Shown: positions 11,014 to 22,361 of the stretch, piece after piece
Layout: every line of letters begins with the position of its first letter
Position numbering within the stretch: the first letter of the stretch is position 1
Assembly: GCA_009193035.1 (NCBI GenBank)
Contig: SWDT01000124.1
Span: 62,001 to 126,000 of the forward strand
Direction of reading: 5' to 3'
DNA: 64,000 bases
Source of the DNA: Halicephalobus mephisto
Taxonomy: Eukaryota; Nematoda; Chromadorea; Rhabditida; Panagrolaimidae
Made by a program: the position numbers and the translations under genes
The notes under the pieces: model-generated
Told to the model about the DNA's origin: nothing
Seen by the model: only the letters and a program-made list of their open reading frames with translations
The model's database searches: none

Positions 11014-12227
11014 TTAGTTGCGTAATTTGCTTCCTATTGTGACATTCACTGATGTTGATAGAGAAGTATTTCTATTAGTTTTCTTCCATCTTTTGGGGAG
11101 TAGCTTCCAACAAAAAGCAATCATTGGGAATCTCCAAAACGCTTCTCTTACTGATGAACTGAAAAATTGTAAATTTAATTACTTTAGTCTTTTAATGGAA
11201 AAATTCGACTTCAAAGTTATTTCACAAGGAGGAATATTTTTCGTTCGAGAATCACCGAATGTACTTTTCTCCTTATTAACATCAATACAGATCGTGATCA
11301 ATATGTGAAAAATAATTTAATTTCACGAGAAATTAAATCAATGCAAAAGGAATGAAAAAATTTCATTTAGTTGATCCAGAATGGAAAGCATATTTCATAA
11401 TGAAATAACTTAAAGTTAGTATTTCTGTTTTAATGAACTTACCTAGTAATAAATAACAGAACAGGCATTCCTGCATATTGTCCGAATTGTGAAAGTCTTA
11501 TTATCAAGTAAAGGATACTGTCTCCGAAATATCCCAAAGTAAGTCGTTCTTTCTTGTAAAATACGAAGAAATTAGTAATTGAAGTAGTCCCATCTGTGAT
11601 GCTATGAAAGAGTGCATGCAAAAATGAAATCATCAGCAACTGTCGTTCTGCTCTCAGCTTAGTCTTCTGAATAGAGACATCTGTCTTCAGAGTACAGATA
11701 ATCGAAAGAATTAATCCAATCAGTGCCGAAACTACACTGAACAGTGGCTTTATTATATTGATCAGTGTACAACTCCAGTTGTCAAACGGACAAAAATAAT
11801 AAATCAGGATGTACGGTATTAGAACAAAAAAATAGATCATAGTAATTATAATAGTGCGTTTAGTTGACCAGACTTTATGATATGCTATTGGATAAACCAA
11901 AGCTGAGAATCGATTTGCAGCTATAGCAGACAATATCCATCCGTCGAACGTGCTTGTCATATCTCCTAGAATAAAAAGAAAGTAATAGATCCATTCTACT
12001 TTTATATATGGGTAAAGAATGAAACTTAAAGCTGAAATAAAGTTTGCAAAATTGTTTATAAAAGTGATAAGAAAGAAAGAATTTCTCATGGGAGAATTTC
12101 TCCTGGTCAGATCGTAACCAATAACAACAGTAAATAAACCAAAGAATATCAGATTTGAGTAACGGATAATGTAATAAATTTGTTGGTTGATGAAATTAAT
12201 GATATTTGCAATTTCCTTCTCTCCCAT
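11014..12227 (-). CDS. two-exon 7TM chemoreceptor (Srg/Srv-like)
   Basis: Exon 1 is 12227-11443 (785 nt) and exon 2 is 11158-11014, joined in phase 2 (ACTAG|GTAAGT ... TTTTTCAG) to give 309 residues. Read without splicing, the frame stops at the TAA inside the donor, so a 262-residue single-exon call would lose the tail. The protein has seven hydrophobic segments, a G-Y-D-L-T-R block after TM1, F-D-G-W-I-L-S then A-N-R-F-S-A-L-V-Y-P at the TM3 end, an A-E-R-Q-L-L block before TM6, and a tail VREAFWRFPMIAF. The N-R-F...YP and A-E-R features suggest the Srg superfamily (Srg/Srv/Srx) of nematode chemoreceptors, with the exact family unproven. Its closest local relative is the gene at 53627-54822, with which it shares the G-T-T-S-x-T-N-F-F and L-G-Y-F-G-D-S-I-L-Y-L blocks. 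Confidence 0.85.
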
Positions 12228-14020
12228 GGTAGAAAAATTAAAATTAATTTAAAATGTGACAAATCTGATAAATAGCAGCCAATGTAGGTTTGAATAGTCT
12301 TACAGTTATAGTTAGTTATTAAATTAATATGTCACAGAAAAGTGAAATTATCTCTGAAAGCTTATTAGATTATCCTTCCTGTGCAAATACGGAACTGGAA
12401 GTTACAAATTTGATAGGAGAGAAACTTCGCAATCCTTCAACATCTTTTATATAGACACAAAACGTGAAATTAAGTCGCCAACCTCTTTAAGTGAAACTCT
12501 AAAGCTCCAATTAGCTAATCGACGTTCGAAAAGTATGATTAAAACACAAAAAGAGTCCGTCTAAGAGAAAAATCATCTCCGAAACTGTTCGAGTCTGAAT
12601 TTAGCAGAATAAGGACTTCTCTCTTTCATCTGATGTCAATATATAAGGAGTAAAGCATGTTTAAAAATTACAAGTACAGTAAGATTCTACAGTCTTCCTC
12701 ATGACCACAAAGATCCAAGATGTCTCACTATCATAGATACCTACCGACTTTATTATACTGTTATCAGATTACTGTGTAATGAGTGAAATGCAATCATGCT
12801 GAGAGTTTATTCGACTACTTCATAATATGAAATTTCTGTATCGAGCATTTCTGTTTCAGAATCAAACGATGCTTTTAAATCAATAACCTAAATTTAAAAA
12901 TTAAAAATAGTGTTACTTCCGACGTTTTAGTCACCTATGACAGATGTATAACTCCTTAATAATTATTAAATATGTTTCATTATTTATCAAAACTATTTTG
13001 CATCATCTTTTATGTTCTTTGCTCTGCTTTTTCTACATAAATAAATCATCTGACTTTATACTGTTAGAAGACTTGTAAGAGTTGTATATATCGGCATTTT
13101 ATCAATCTTCATATTAGTTTTGATAACCGTACATCTATAGCAATAACATATTTACACTAACGAAAACTCAAAATCAGCTTATAAGATACATTCAATAACG
13201 AACCATAGATTGCACGAACTAATTTAATGTTTACTATTGCTGGATGTAAGACATAAGTCAGCATTATTTTTATTTTCCGAGTTAAAATTACTAGTTTGGG
13301 ATGGAGATGTTACATCAAGTGAATTTTGGTGTGTTCTATGTAGTTTGTCTTAATTCAATAAGGAAATATTTCTTCGTTTTTACCTCAATGACATCAAATA
13401 CAGGACAATGTTCAGAGGATAATTTTGGTTGCTTTCGTAAACAGACAGATATCGATAGTCTTTTGGAGTTTTCATTTTGGGTGTTGTTTTGGTTTCCTTG
13501 ATAGTAAAAACATGGTAAATTTTCTTGATTTGATGTATCGAGGCTTTGTACGAGTTGATGGTGTTGACTGGGAAGTTGATGTCTTTTGGTTTTCTCAAAT
13601 CCAATAATGCCATTCTTATCGGCTGAATTAATTTTGCTTTTGATTTTAGCTTTGAGAACTTCTGTATCATGTGGGATGTCAATTGGTGTTATGTTGACTT
13701 TCTTTAGGCCAAAGCATGTATTTAATAACTCTTATAAGGTACATAATAGGTAGCTTTTACAATTTTTCGGAACTCTGGCAAAAGAGAAAATCACTATTCT
13801 CAGATTTTCATAATAAGTATGTATATGAGGTAATCATACCCTCAGATTCTGGAGCTGAAGTTAGAATTGGGGACTAAACTTCAAAAGCTAAAAGAAATAA
13901 AAACAATGCAAAGTGAAACTTGATTGGTTGTCGAACGGAAAGTGTGCCTTCTTTTAACTCATTAAAACTCAACGTTTTCCTTTTAAAAATAAAAAAGTAA
14001 TTGAATTCATAACTTTTCAG
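12228..14020. other. intergenic stretch with a dispersed block
   Basis: About 12440-12620 resembles 21290-21450 (shared words ATAGACACAAA, AAAGCTCC and CGTTCGAAAA or similar) and, over CAAAAAGAGTC..., 51120-51190. The open frame 13380-13682 (minus, 100 codons) has no recognisable homology or splice context. Intron sequence of the receptor relic begins near 13905. Confidence 0.45.
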
Positions 14021-14175
14021 CCAAATAGTAAGAGAAGCTTATGGTAGATTCCCACTTATCGTTTTCTGTTCGAATCTACTTCTGCAATTCTGAAATATAA
14101 TTAAGAAAAATATTCCTACGTTTGGGGGTCGAATATTGTGATAATGATCAAAATAATAACTGAGATAACCGAGTT
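14021..14175 (+). pseudogene. orphan receptor tail exon
   Basis: The acceptor AACTTTTCAG at 14011-14020 is followed by a tail exon translating to QIVREAYGRFPLIVFC and a TGA at 14091. The match continues past the stop and is closest to the tail exon of the gene at 17489 (the two share GTGATAATGATC). The 3' part of the family intron is also recognisable from about 13905. No exon 1 is found upstream, so this is a 5'-truncated copy. Confidence 0.75.
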
Positions 14176-14658
14176 TTAATGAGAATATAATTTAGAGGTT
14201 GCTAATGCACAACTAAGTCGTGATCAAAAATAAGTACAAAAAAATAATCTTACAATAACTCCTCAATTATCGAAGTGGTATATGCTTCCAATTTAATTAA
14301 TTGAAACACCAAAGTTTTTTTGTCAAAGATCAGTTGTTTTAAAGCAGTATTTGGCAGATTTTTTGAGACTAAATGGAATGGTAGGGTTTTAAAATTAGCC
14401 TGGTTTTCATGTACTAAACATTGAATTTAAAATTCTTTATAATAGCTTTTACAAAATTATAACCTAGATAATAATTGAGTTGGAAACACTTCGATTAATC
14501 CACTGCCATTACAAGATGTGGTAGAAACCAATTTAAGATTGTCAGTGGAGTAGTGTTTGCAATTGGCTAATTAACAACATAATCTGAAATCAAATTTCAA
14601 ATATTAAAAATAGTTCAAACGAACAATTCCTATAATTATTCCTACATTCATATATTAA

Positions 14659-15249
14659 TTAAGAGAAAAGAACTAAGGAAAAATCCGAGTAGAAATTTCG
14701 CTTTGTGTCTATTCTTGGAAAATTGCAGAAACACTTTTTCACAACGGTACAGACACAGTATTGGGCCTGTAAAAATGAAATTAAATGAGTAATGCTAATT
14801 TAAAACATGTATAAGATTAAGTTTTTTCACCCATAAAATCTTAGAAAATGTAGTGAAAAAAATGCTAGGTTATTTTTTCAAAACGTTGGTTTTCGGTGTA
14901 AAATCGATACAATTTAATACTTGGTCTGCGATTCCATGGGAAATAATTAATTTATTGTAATTAGCAGTTCTCTCTTAACACTTTTCTCGCTATTTAGGTT
15001 ATATATTTCTTCGCGATTCTATTAATGATTTGAATTTCGTGTTTGACGTATGAAAACCAAATTAATCCTGGAATATTATATATCATTCTGTTTTATGTTT
15101 AAAAATCTGTTAAATTCCTCTTCAGTAAGCTAAATTAAAAAAATACTTACAATAAAGAGCATTACTCGAAATACTTTCTTGTAATAAGTCAACTCATTTT
15201 GCCCCTCATTGAATGCATCTTCATAATCCGTAATCGCCTTTTTCCACAT
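14659..15249 (-). CDS. small unknown protein, two exons
   Basis: Exons 15249-15151 (33 codons) and 14766-14659 (36 codons with stop) join in phase 0 between a clean donor (ATT|GTAAGT) and acceptor (TTTTTACAG), giving 68 residues. The N-terminal half is charged and coiled-coil-like (MWKKAITDYEDAFNEGQNEL). The second half is Cys- and Lys-rich (QYCVCTVVKKCFCNF). A short hydrophobic run spans the splice joint (V-F-R-V-M-L-F-I). I recognise no family. Composition and splice sites support a gene, but an upstream exon may be missing. It is divergent from the Srsx receptor 412 bp away. Confidence 0.45.
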
Positions 15250-15660
15250 ATCCCTTGGAACAAAAAATCAAATAAATATTTGTAGTTTCATATATTGCAT
15301 ACCAAGAAAATAAAGACGAATTCGCTTTTTTGTCTACGAATTTCCAACGAGAAATTTTGGAAACCTTTTTTCATTTAAATTTTGATAATTTTAATGATTC
15401 TTACTTCTAACCAAGTGCATTTTCAAACTGGTTACAACTCTTTATTCGTTTCTTCATAAAGAGTGATTAAAACAAGAAAAGCAAAAACTCAGATTTATGA
15501 AGTTTTTAAACTATTTCCATTTAAAGAAGCACATAGGATAGTTGAATTATGAAGTCTGAGTACACTTTCCAAGACTTCAAACTTGATGTATCATTGATCT
15601 CGAGATCAATTTGAGTAAGATGTCAACTTTTACTAACTTATATTAGCATCTAGAAGAAGA

Positions 15661-16760
15661 ATGACAACGTCGGTTTCTATCAGCCCACCTACAGTAAGTT
15701 TAGAGCATAAAAACAAAGTTAAGCAGTATTTCAGTTTTATGAAGCATTTCATGGAAAAGGAGTATTGTACGATCTCCTACCATGTACTGCTGTGTATCTC
15801 GTTTTGACAGTCATCGGATTATTCGGGAACACCGCAATAGTTGTGGCTACAATAAAAAATCAACAACTACATGGAACTTGCAATACTTTGCTGGCAATTG
15901 AAGCTCTCGGCGATATCCTCCACCAATTATCTCATTACTATCTGGGATATTTGATGTTCTCTGGAACAGTCTTTACTGAGTTTAAGACTTGTGTTTATGT
16001 CAATGTGGTTCCACTTATCGGAGTCAACACAGCGTTATTCATAATACTCTTCATAGCTATAGATCGGATGTTTAGTGTAATATTTCCTCTGAGGTTTGTT
16101 TGACATGGTAAAATAGTATATTTTAAAATTATAGACATCGACTCTTGAACAAGAAACTCTACATAAGCTTCTACTTATTAATTACAATAGGATACTGTGC
16201 ATTTATCCTTGTGATGATTTTTAATAAGCTGCAGCAAGCTCCAGAAGTCAAAACTACTTGCTTAATTATCGACACTATGCCAGACGAAATCGGACAAATT
16301 TGGTTCATTGTTTATTTCGTAGTAAATGCATGTACCATAATCTGTTACATCGCAATGTGGTTGATTTTGAAATACAAAAGCAGTAATTAATCTCTTTTTA
16401 TAACTTAACGTAATGCAATCAATTTTAGACACCTCTGAAAGCACTAATCGAATGTTCAAGTCTCTCGCAATGATAACTTTGATGGTTTTTCTCGGATGGG
16501 CTGTAAATCCATGTATACAAATGGCTCTCAGAACATTTCACGCCACTCCCATAACCATTTGGTATACTGGTTTTCATGCTGGAATTCCTGTGAATGTTGC
16601 TTCTTCATGTAACTACTTTGTGCTTTATGTTTTCAGGCAAGACTTTAAAATTATTACACATTTCTTAATGAACGGAGGTTTCAGCACAGACTATCGTCTC
16701 GCTTTTAAACAACAGTTCAGTACACTAGTCAAGTCGTTTTGCAAACGAAATTACTTCTAA
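15661..16760 (+). CDS. Srsx-family chemoreceptor GPCR
   Basis: Four exons, 15661-15693, 15735-16093, 16135-16382 and 16429-16760, join in consistent phase (0, 2, 1) to give 323 residues, a normal length for the family. The first exon encodes only MTTSVSISPPT. Srsx hallmarks are visible: G-N in TM1, an L-H-G-T-C-N-T-L-L-A block entering TM2, D-I-L-H-Q, I-D-R-M-F-S-V-I-F-P after TM3, and F-K-S-L...G-W...P in TM6. Three of the introns are very short (41-46 nt). Srsx receptors are plasma-membrane chemosensory GPCRs of nematode neurons, and the ligand cannot be inferred. The gene is intact, unlike several receptor relics nearby, and belongs to a different family from the two-exon receptors. Confidence 0.93.
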
Positions 16761-17488
16761 GATAATCATAAAATTCATATAAAAATGACCATCGCTATTT
16801 GAAGTTTAATTATTTTGTAATTTTTAATCTCATCGAACAATATGGAATAAGGAATAAACATTGGTTGTAAGTGAATAAAAATCCCAGTAATCTTTTCTAA
16901 AGACAATAAATATAGGATTAATTTTCTAAGGATAATGATTAATAAATTTTTGAAAGCTGAATCAACAGCTCTAAAGCAAAAATCTACTTGTTACGCAAAT
17001 TCCAATCTGATGCTAACTGTTTATCAGTCAGCAATCAGTTTCCTTATCCTTCTTGTTTCACTACTTAGTTAATGAATAAATGATAGTATTACTTACTACA
17101 TAACAGATATCTCCAATATTCGCACGTAAGAATGGGATTTTCTACCACAATGCAGGTCTTTCTTTTGTTACAATATATAGTAAATTTTATTGACATTGAT
17201 TTAACAATATTATCCTATGAAGAGAAATCAGCAAGTGATTGACCGTAATGAGTTCTGAATTAATTTCAAAAACCAGAAAATCAACTATTTAGGATACTAA
17301 CGTAGTAATTTCGAGTTCTGTGAGGAGTTTTAAAAAAATGGATAATTTAAGAAATTTTAAAATTTATTTTCTCGTATTGACTACACGGTAATCTAATAAC
17401 AAAAAATAATCACAAGGGAACCAAAAAATTTAATATATTAGTACTTTTTAGAGCCTTTGCACCGAAAACAAAATTCAACTCCTTTATC
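16761..17488. other. AT-rich intergenic stretch
   Basis: Holds the 3' flank of the Srsx gene (AATAAA-like words near 16850 and 16905) and the upstream region of the next receptor. No other feature is recognised. Confidence 0.6.
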
Positions 17489-18837
17489 ATGGCTTTTGAG
17501 ACAGTAACTAATGTCACTGATATAATCATCACTGACATTGGGGAAATCACTGATTTCTTAAGTCTGGTTCTTCTAGGTTCATTCACTGTCATCATCGGAT
17601 ATGATTTAACCAGAAAACATTCTTCTATGAGAACTTCCTTTTTCATCATTTCCTTTTCAAGCATTACTGTAAACTTTATTTGGATGATATCTCGGCAAAT
17701 TCTTCAATATGCATCAACACACTGGATTATTTCTGTTCTCAATATCATATGGAACATAGCTTTCATGTTCGACGGATGGGTGTTGTCTATTCTCGCTATC
17801 AACAGATTCACAGCTCTGGTTTGGCCTATGAAATACGACAGAATTTGGTCCAGTAAAAACACCATGATGATTATTTTTATTTGTTTCCTTATCATAATAT
17901 CGTATGCTCTAGTTATCCACTTCTATCCTATATATGACTGGGGTTATATAATACTTAATTTGATAAAACCAACGTTGAATCTGCTTTCGTCCATATTCGG
18001 ATTGATTCTTTCAATTTTCTGTATTCTGAAGGCGGATACGTCTATTCAAAAGACCAAGTTGAAGGCAGAACGAAAGCTGTTGCTAATCTCGTTTTCTCTC
18101 GCCGTATTCCACATTATTCTGGATGTAGAAAGTGGATTTGGTGACCTTTGTGTATTCAATGAAAACTTATGTTTGGATCTCGGACTGATTGGAAACGCCA
18201 TTTACAATCTACTCATTGTTTTTTCGTTTTTTGGACTAATGGGAGGGATGGTGATTTTATTATTTATCAACAGATAAGTTTATTAAAGAAGAAACTAATA
18301 AGAATTGTTCTGAAAAAAATACCGTATTTGCTCTAATAGAGGCACATGTGCCACAATTTTTCAATTGATCTGTTAGAGTGCGCCACTATTAGAAATGTGC
18401 CTTTATTAGAGCAGATACGGTATTTTATTTTTGCAGCCACTGAGAAATTTTTCCACTGCTTGTGATCTAACTCAATTTCTCATAAAATTAGGTTATTTTT
18501 GTTGTTTTATCTAAATATTTAGTTCACTTTATTCTTATCTAACAAAATATAAAAACTAACGAAAAGAATATAATTTTGATCGAAGCAAAAAGGAAAATTT
18601 ATTCGAATATTCCCAAGCAGGAAATTTCCTTCTTTTCAAAGTAATTTGAAAGTGGTGTTTCTATAAAGGTAACAAGAATAATTAAATTAATAAACTTTTA
18701 GCCAAGTGGTAAGAGAAGCATTTTGGAAGTTCCCAGTCGTCGCTTTCTGCCGGAATCTGCTTTTACAATTCTGGAATAAAATTAAGAGAAGCATTACTGT
18801 ATTAGAAACATCTAATAATGTGATAATGATCCAATAA
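17489..18837 (+). CDS. two-exon 7TM receptor with a lost splice donor
   Basis: Exon 1 is 17489-18273, the family's 785 nt. All paralogues continue with AG|GTAAGT or close variants. Here the site reads AG|ATAAGT, so the donor GT has become AT and the frame stops at TAA (18275-18277) after 262 residues. The tail exon is still present and open at 18702-18837 behind TTTTTAG (QVVREAFWKFPVVAF..., stop at 18835). Either the gene now makes a tail-less receptor, or it uses a noncanonical AT-AG intron, or this is an assembly error. A MITE sits in the intron at 18319-18423. The body has the family motifs: G-Y-D-L-T-R, F-D-G-W-V-L-S, N-R-F-T-A-L-V-W-P and A-E-R-K-L-L-L-I-S-F. Srg/Srv-like by motif, exact family unproven. 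Confidence 0.75.
18319..18423. mobile_element. MITE with TACCGTATTT ends
   Basis: Left end TACCGTATTTGCTCTAATAG and right end TATTAGAGCAGATACGGTAT are inverted repeats, and the core also pairs (GGCACAT/ATGTGCC). Elements with the same ends lie at 56301-56507 and 59983-60067. This one lies in the intron of the receptor at 17489. Confidence 0.85.
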
Positions 18838-19523
18838 CCTTGGTGATTAATTAAATAATCATGTTTTAAATGAAAAAGGATTCAATAAATATGTCTAAAA
18901 CAGGTCATATGTCGGTTGTAAATCAACCAGCAGAAATGACGTTATTGAGCACAATTACTATAGTTACAGACATTAAAAATTTAAGTGAATTTCTGGTTTT
19001 CTAGTTCCATAAAACTTGTGACTCACTAAAATCACTCTGATCACTGATCTCATTGCGAAATATATATAAATTAATTTACCCTCATTATTGATGACAATTT
19101 CACTTTAGCACTTTATCAAACGGTTTTCAAAACAAAATAATCGCAATCAATATGAACTTTGTAGTTAAATTCTTTTATAATTTTCTAAAGATAATTCCTT
19201 TGTCTTGCCGTTTTAAATGTCATCAATGTTCCTCGAAAAATATTATCCTAAGGATGCAGAATAGTGAATGACCGACTCCAATGATATGCTAAAGTGATTT
19301 TAAAAACCTTTTGGAGTTTACGAATCACCCAGAATATCATTAATATGTGATTTCCACATGTCCAGAAGTACAAGTAGCTAATGATTTAATGAAATTTCGG
19401 AATGCTTTCATATTCTCGTTACCTATTAATTTAATAACAAAACATAATCCCAAGTCTGGCAAACTTAAATGCATAGCTATTTACTGGAGTTCTGTATCAA
19501 AATAATTCCTTATTCTTTCTTTT
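18838..19523. other. AT-rich intergenic stretch
   Basis: This is the spacer between two tandem receptors. No other feature is recognised. Confidence 0.55.
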
Positions 19524-20802
19524 ATGACTTCTGAAGAAGTCGCTAATGTCATTGAAAAAATATCTTCTCAACTCTACATCATTACTACCTACTTAAATCT
19601 TATTCTTTTTGTTTCGTTTATTATCATTGTTGGTTATGACTTAGTTCAAAAGAACTCTCCTACAAGAACTTCTTTTTTCATTATTTCCTTTATAAACATT
19701 ACTCTTTCTTTTATTTGGATAATATTTCAAACTATTCGTGATTATATATCAATACGATGGATATCTTTTATTGTTCAAGTCATGTCGAATTCAGCTCTCA
19801 TGTTTGATGGGTGGATACTGTCAGTTTTGGCTGTTAATCGATTCACAGCTTTGGTCTATCCTACGACATACGATAGAGTGTGGTCCAACAAAAACACGAT
19901 CATAGTTACTATTATTTGCTTCCTCCTCACAACAACGTATTCCTTGATTAACAACATCAACGTATTTGATAGTTGGAGTTACACACTAATCAACTCTATA
20001 AAACCTGCATTGAATCTGGCATCATCCCTCCTCGGATTGGTTCTTTCGCTCATTTGTGTTCTGAAAGCAGATAGTTCTATCCATAAGACCACATTGACAG
20101 TAGAACGAAAACTACTGCTGATTTCATTTATGCATGCTATTTTTCACATCATCCTGGATGTAGGAAACGTGTTTTGTGATCTCTCTAGCTTCGACAAGAA
20201 CATCCAACTAAATTTTGGAACGATAGGAAATGCCATATATCACTTTCTACAGATCCTTGCGTTCTTTGGATTAATGGGAGGAATGGTGATTTTGCTATTT
20301 ACTAACAGGTAAGTTTGTTAATGAGGAAACGTTAATCTTAGCTTATTTCGAAAACGGAAATATATTCTACTTGGAAACTACCCAAAAAGCTTCTAATTTC
20401 CTTTTTTAATTCCAATTAATACTATTTTATTTTTAGTTTACTTTATATATTATCCGGATCAATATGCATTAAACTAAACATTTATATAAAATAACGAAAA
20501 TAATTTATTTTTACTTAAAGCCAACAAAAATAAAAGCGAAGGAAATTAGAAGATCGTTCAGATCATCTTAAATAAGAAGTATATTTCTTTTTCGAAATAA
20601 TTTCAGATTAACGTTTTTCTTTTAAAAGGAATAAATATAATTAAATTCATAAATGCTTAGTAAAGTAGTCAGACAAGCATTTTGGAGATTCCCATTCATC
20701 GCTTTCTGTTTGAATCTACTCCCGAAAAGCTGGAATAAGAAAAAAAAGAATGTTTCTGTATCCAAGACAACGGTCAAGATTATTAACAGGCTATCTCGGT
20801 AA
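19524..20802 (+). CDS. two-exon 7TM chemoreceptor (Srg/Srv-like)
   Basis: Exons 19524-20308 (785 nt) and 20661-20802 join in phase 2 (ACAG|GTAAGT ... GCTTAG) to give 308 residues. The tail reads VVRQAFWRFPFIAFC followed by a Lys-rich end. Motifs: V-G-Y-D-L after TM1, F-D-G-W-I-L-S-V-L-A-V-N-R-F-T-A-L-V-Y-P at TM3, V-E-R-K-L-L-L-I-S-F before TM6, F-F-G-L-M-G-G-M in TM7. It lies in tandem, same strand, between the receptors at 17489 and 22362, consistent with unequal duplication. Predicted to be a sensory-neuron membrane receptor of unknown ligand. Confidence 0.88.
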
Positions 20803-22361
20803 CTGATCATATGACAGGACTTCAAGAGATGGATAATTCAATAAATTTCAATAGCATAACCTAAATAATCATCAAAAATAAATCAAAAAAATGATATTGT
20901 AATAACATACTTATGAACATAAAGTGTATTTCCAAATGAGATTACTCAGTTATCAGTATCAATTTCTCGTTCGTTTCTGTTATCGATCCCAAAAGAAGCA
21001 TTAGAATAACATTAGCAATCATTCTCAATACCAGGTATCTAAATTGTTGTCTGAGGTCACTTAGTTTATTGTTGGATAAGATTCGAGTGAGAAGAAAGTA
21101 CTGATTAAATCTTCTCCTCAATCGTCCGGTTTCTTACTGTTTTTTATTATATTTTAACTCACATTATTCGTGAATCAGTTTCTACATTGTGGAAATGGGT
21201 ATTCTATTTCCATTTTTCAGAACATTGATGTCAAATTGACTATATATGATTTTGCCAAAACAGTATTAGGATATATATGATCTTACAAAGATAGACACAA
21301 AGGATGGAATTAAATCATCATTAGCTTTAAAGAAAAATTCAAAGCTCCTATTGTGGAACGCAAATCAGTTTTCGAAGCCAGATTTGTCAAATTTCATAGA
21401 AATCTGATTGTCCCCGAGAATGAGTCAAATGAGACTCAAAACTACAGTATTTAAAGAAATCAACTCCCCCACCACCGCATGCAAAAAGGTAAAGGTTATT
21501 GTTCCTTCAGTTTGCCTTGTATCTTGTATTTGGGACTAAGTTATTTCTTAAGATATTATACTGTACTTTGTTATTCGATAAGGAAAAAAGAGTAGTTTTT
21601 TTCTAGAAGCTGTGTAGAGCACGTCAGTATTCATAATGGCTCCGCCCAGTCAGTTGATGCTTGAAAGACGTGATCAAAATGTCAAAAAGAGTTAATCTTT
21701 GAGAAAGTCATCTTTAAATTGATCTCCATTCAGATCATAGCGAATCAGAATTGCCCTTTTCTGTTTGGTTTTTATGTAAAAGATACATGTGTTAGAATAT
21801 CGCACTACTGTAGGAATATACGTGATTCTAAAGCTCCGTAAATGCCTCAACATCTCTGCGACTACTTTTATTACTACATAAATAAAGATTTGTGCAACTA
21901 AAATACTTTAATAAAGATTCTATTGATCATTCTTGAATCCCTAACGATATAAATTCTGATTCAAAACCATTTTGCAAAGAAATAATTGCACTCGATACTA
22001 ACTATACAATTGCATTCATCTTGAGAGTTGTAAAAGGATGTTCCTTTGTCCTAGTATGTTAAGTTTCATGAGCACAGATTTAGAGTTATTACCAAAAAGT
22101 GAAACAGCAAATTTCTGATTACATTAATGTCCTAAACTAATTTCAAATAAGCAGAAAGTGAAATACCTAAGCTATTTTATTTGTGACTTCTAATTCTACT
22201 TCATTTGTCATGAAAAAATAATTCAATAAACTCAAAATGATTTCCTTTTACTTGATATACAGCAGTCCAATAATAAAATATAATTACAAGACCGTTGAAA
22301 GTTAAATGTATTGCTATTCGCTTATATTTCCGCATCAGAAGCAAATTTATATTTTCTAATC
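20803..22361. other. intergenic stretch with a dispersed block
   Basis: About 21290-21450 resembles 12440-12560. About 21640-21720 (CCGCCCAGTCAG ... TGTCAAAAAGAGT) resembles 51095-51165 between the lectin genes. These are either remnants of a dispersed element or shared upstream sequence. No exon is recognised. Confidence 0.45.

Noticed and set aside
13380..13682. 100-codon minus-strand frame
   Set aside because: No recognisable domain, no splice context, and overlapping open frames on the other strand.
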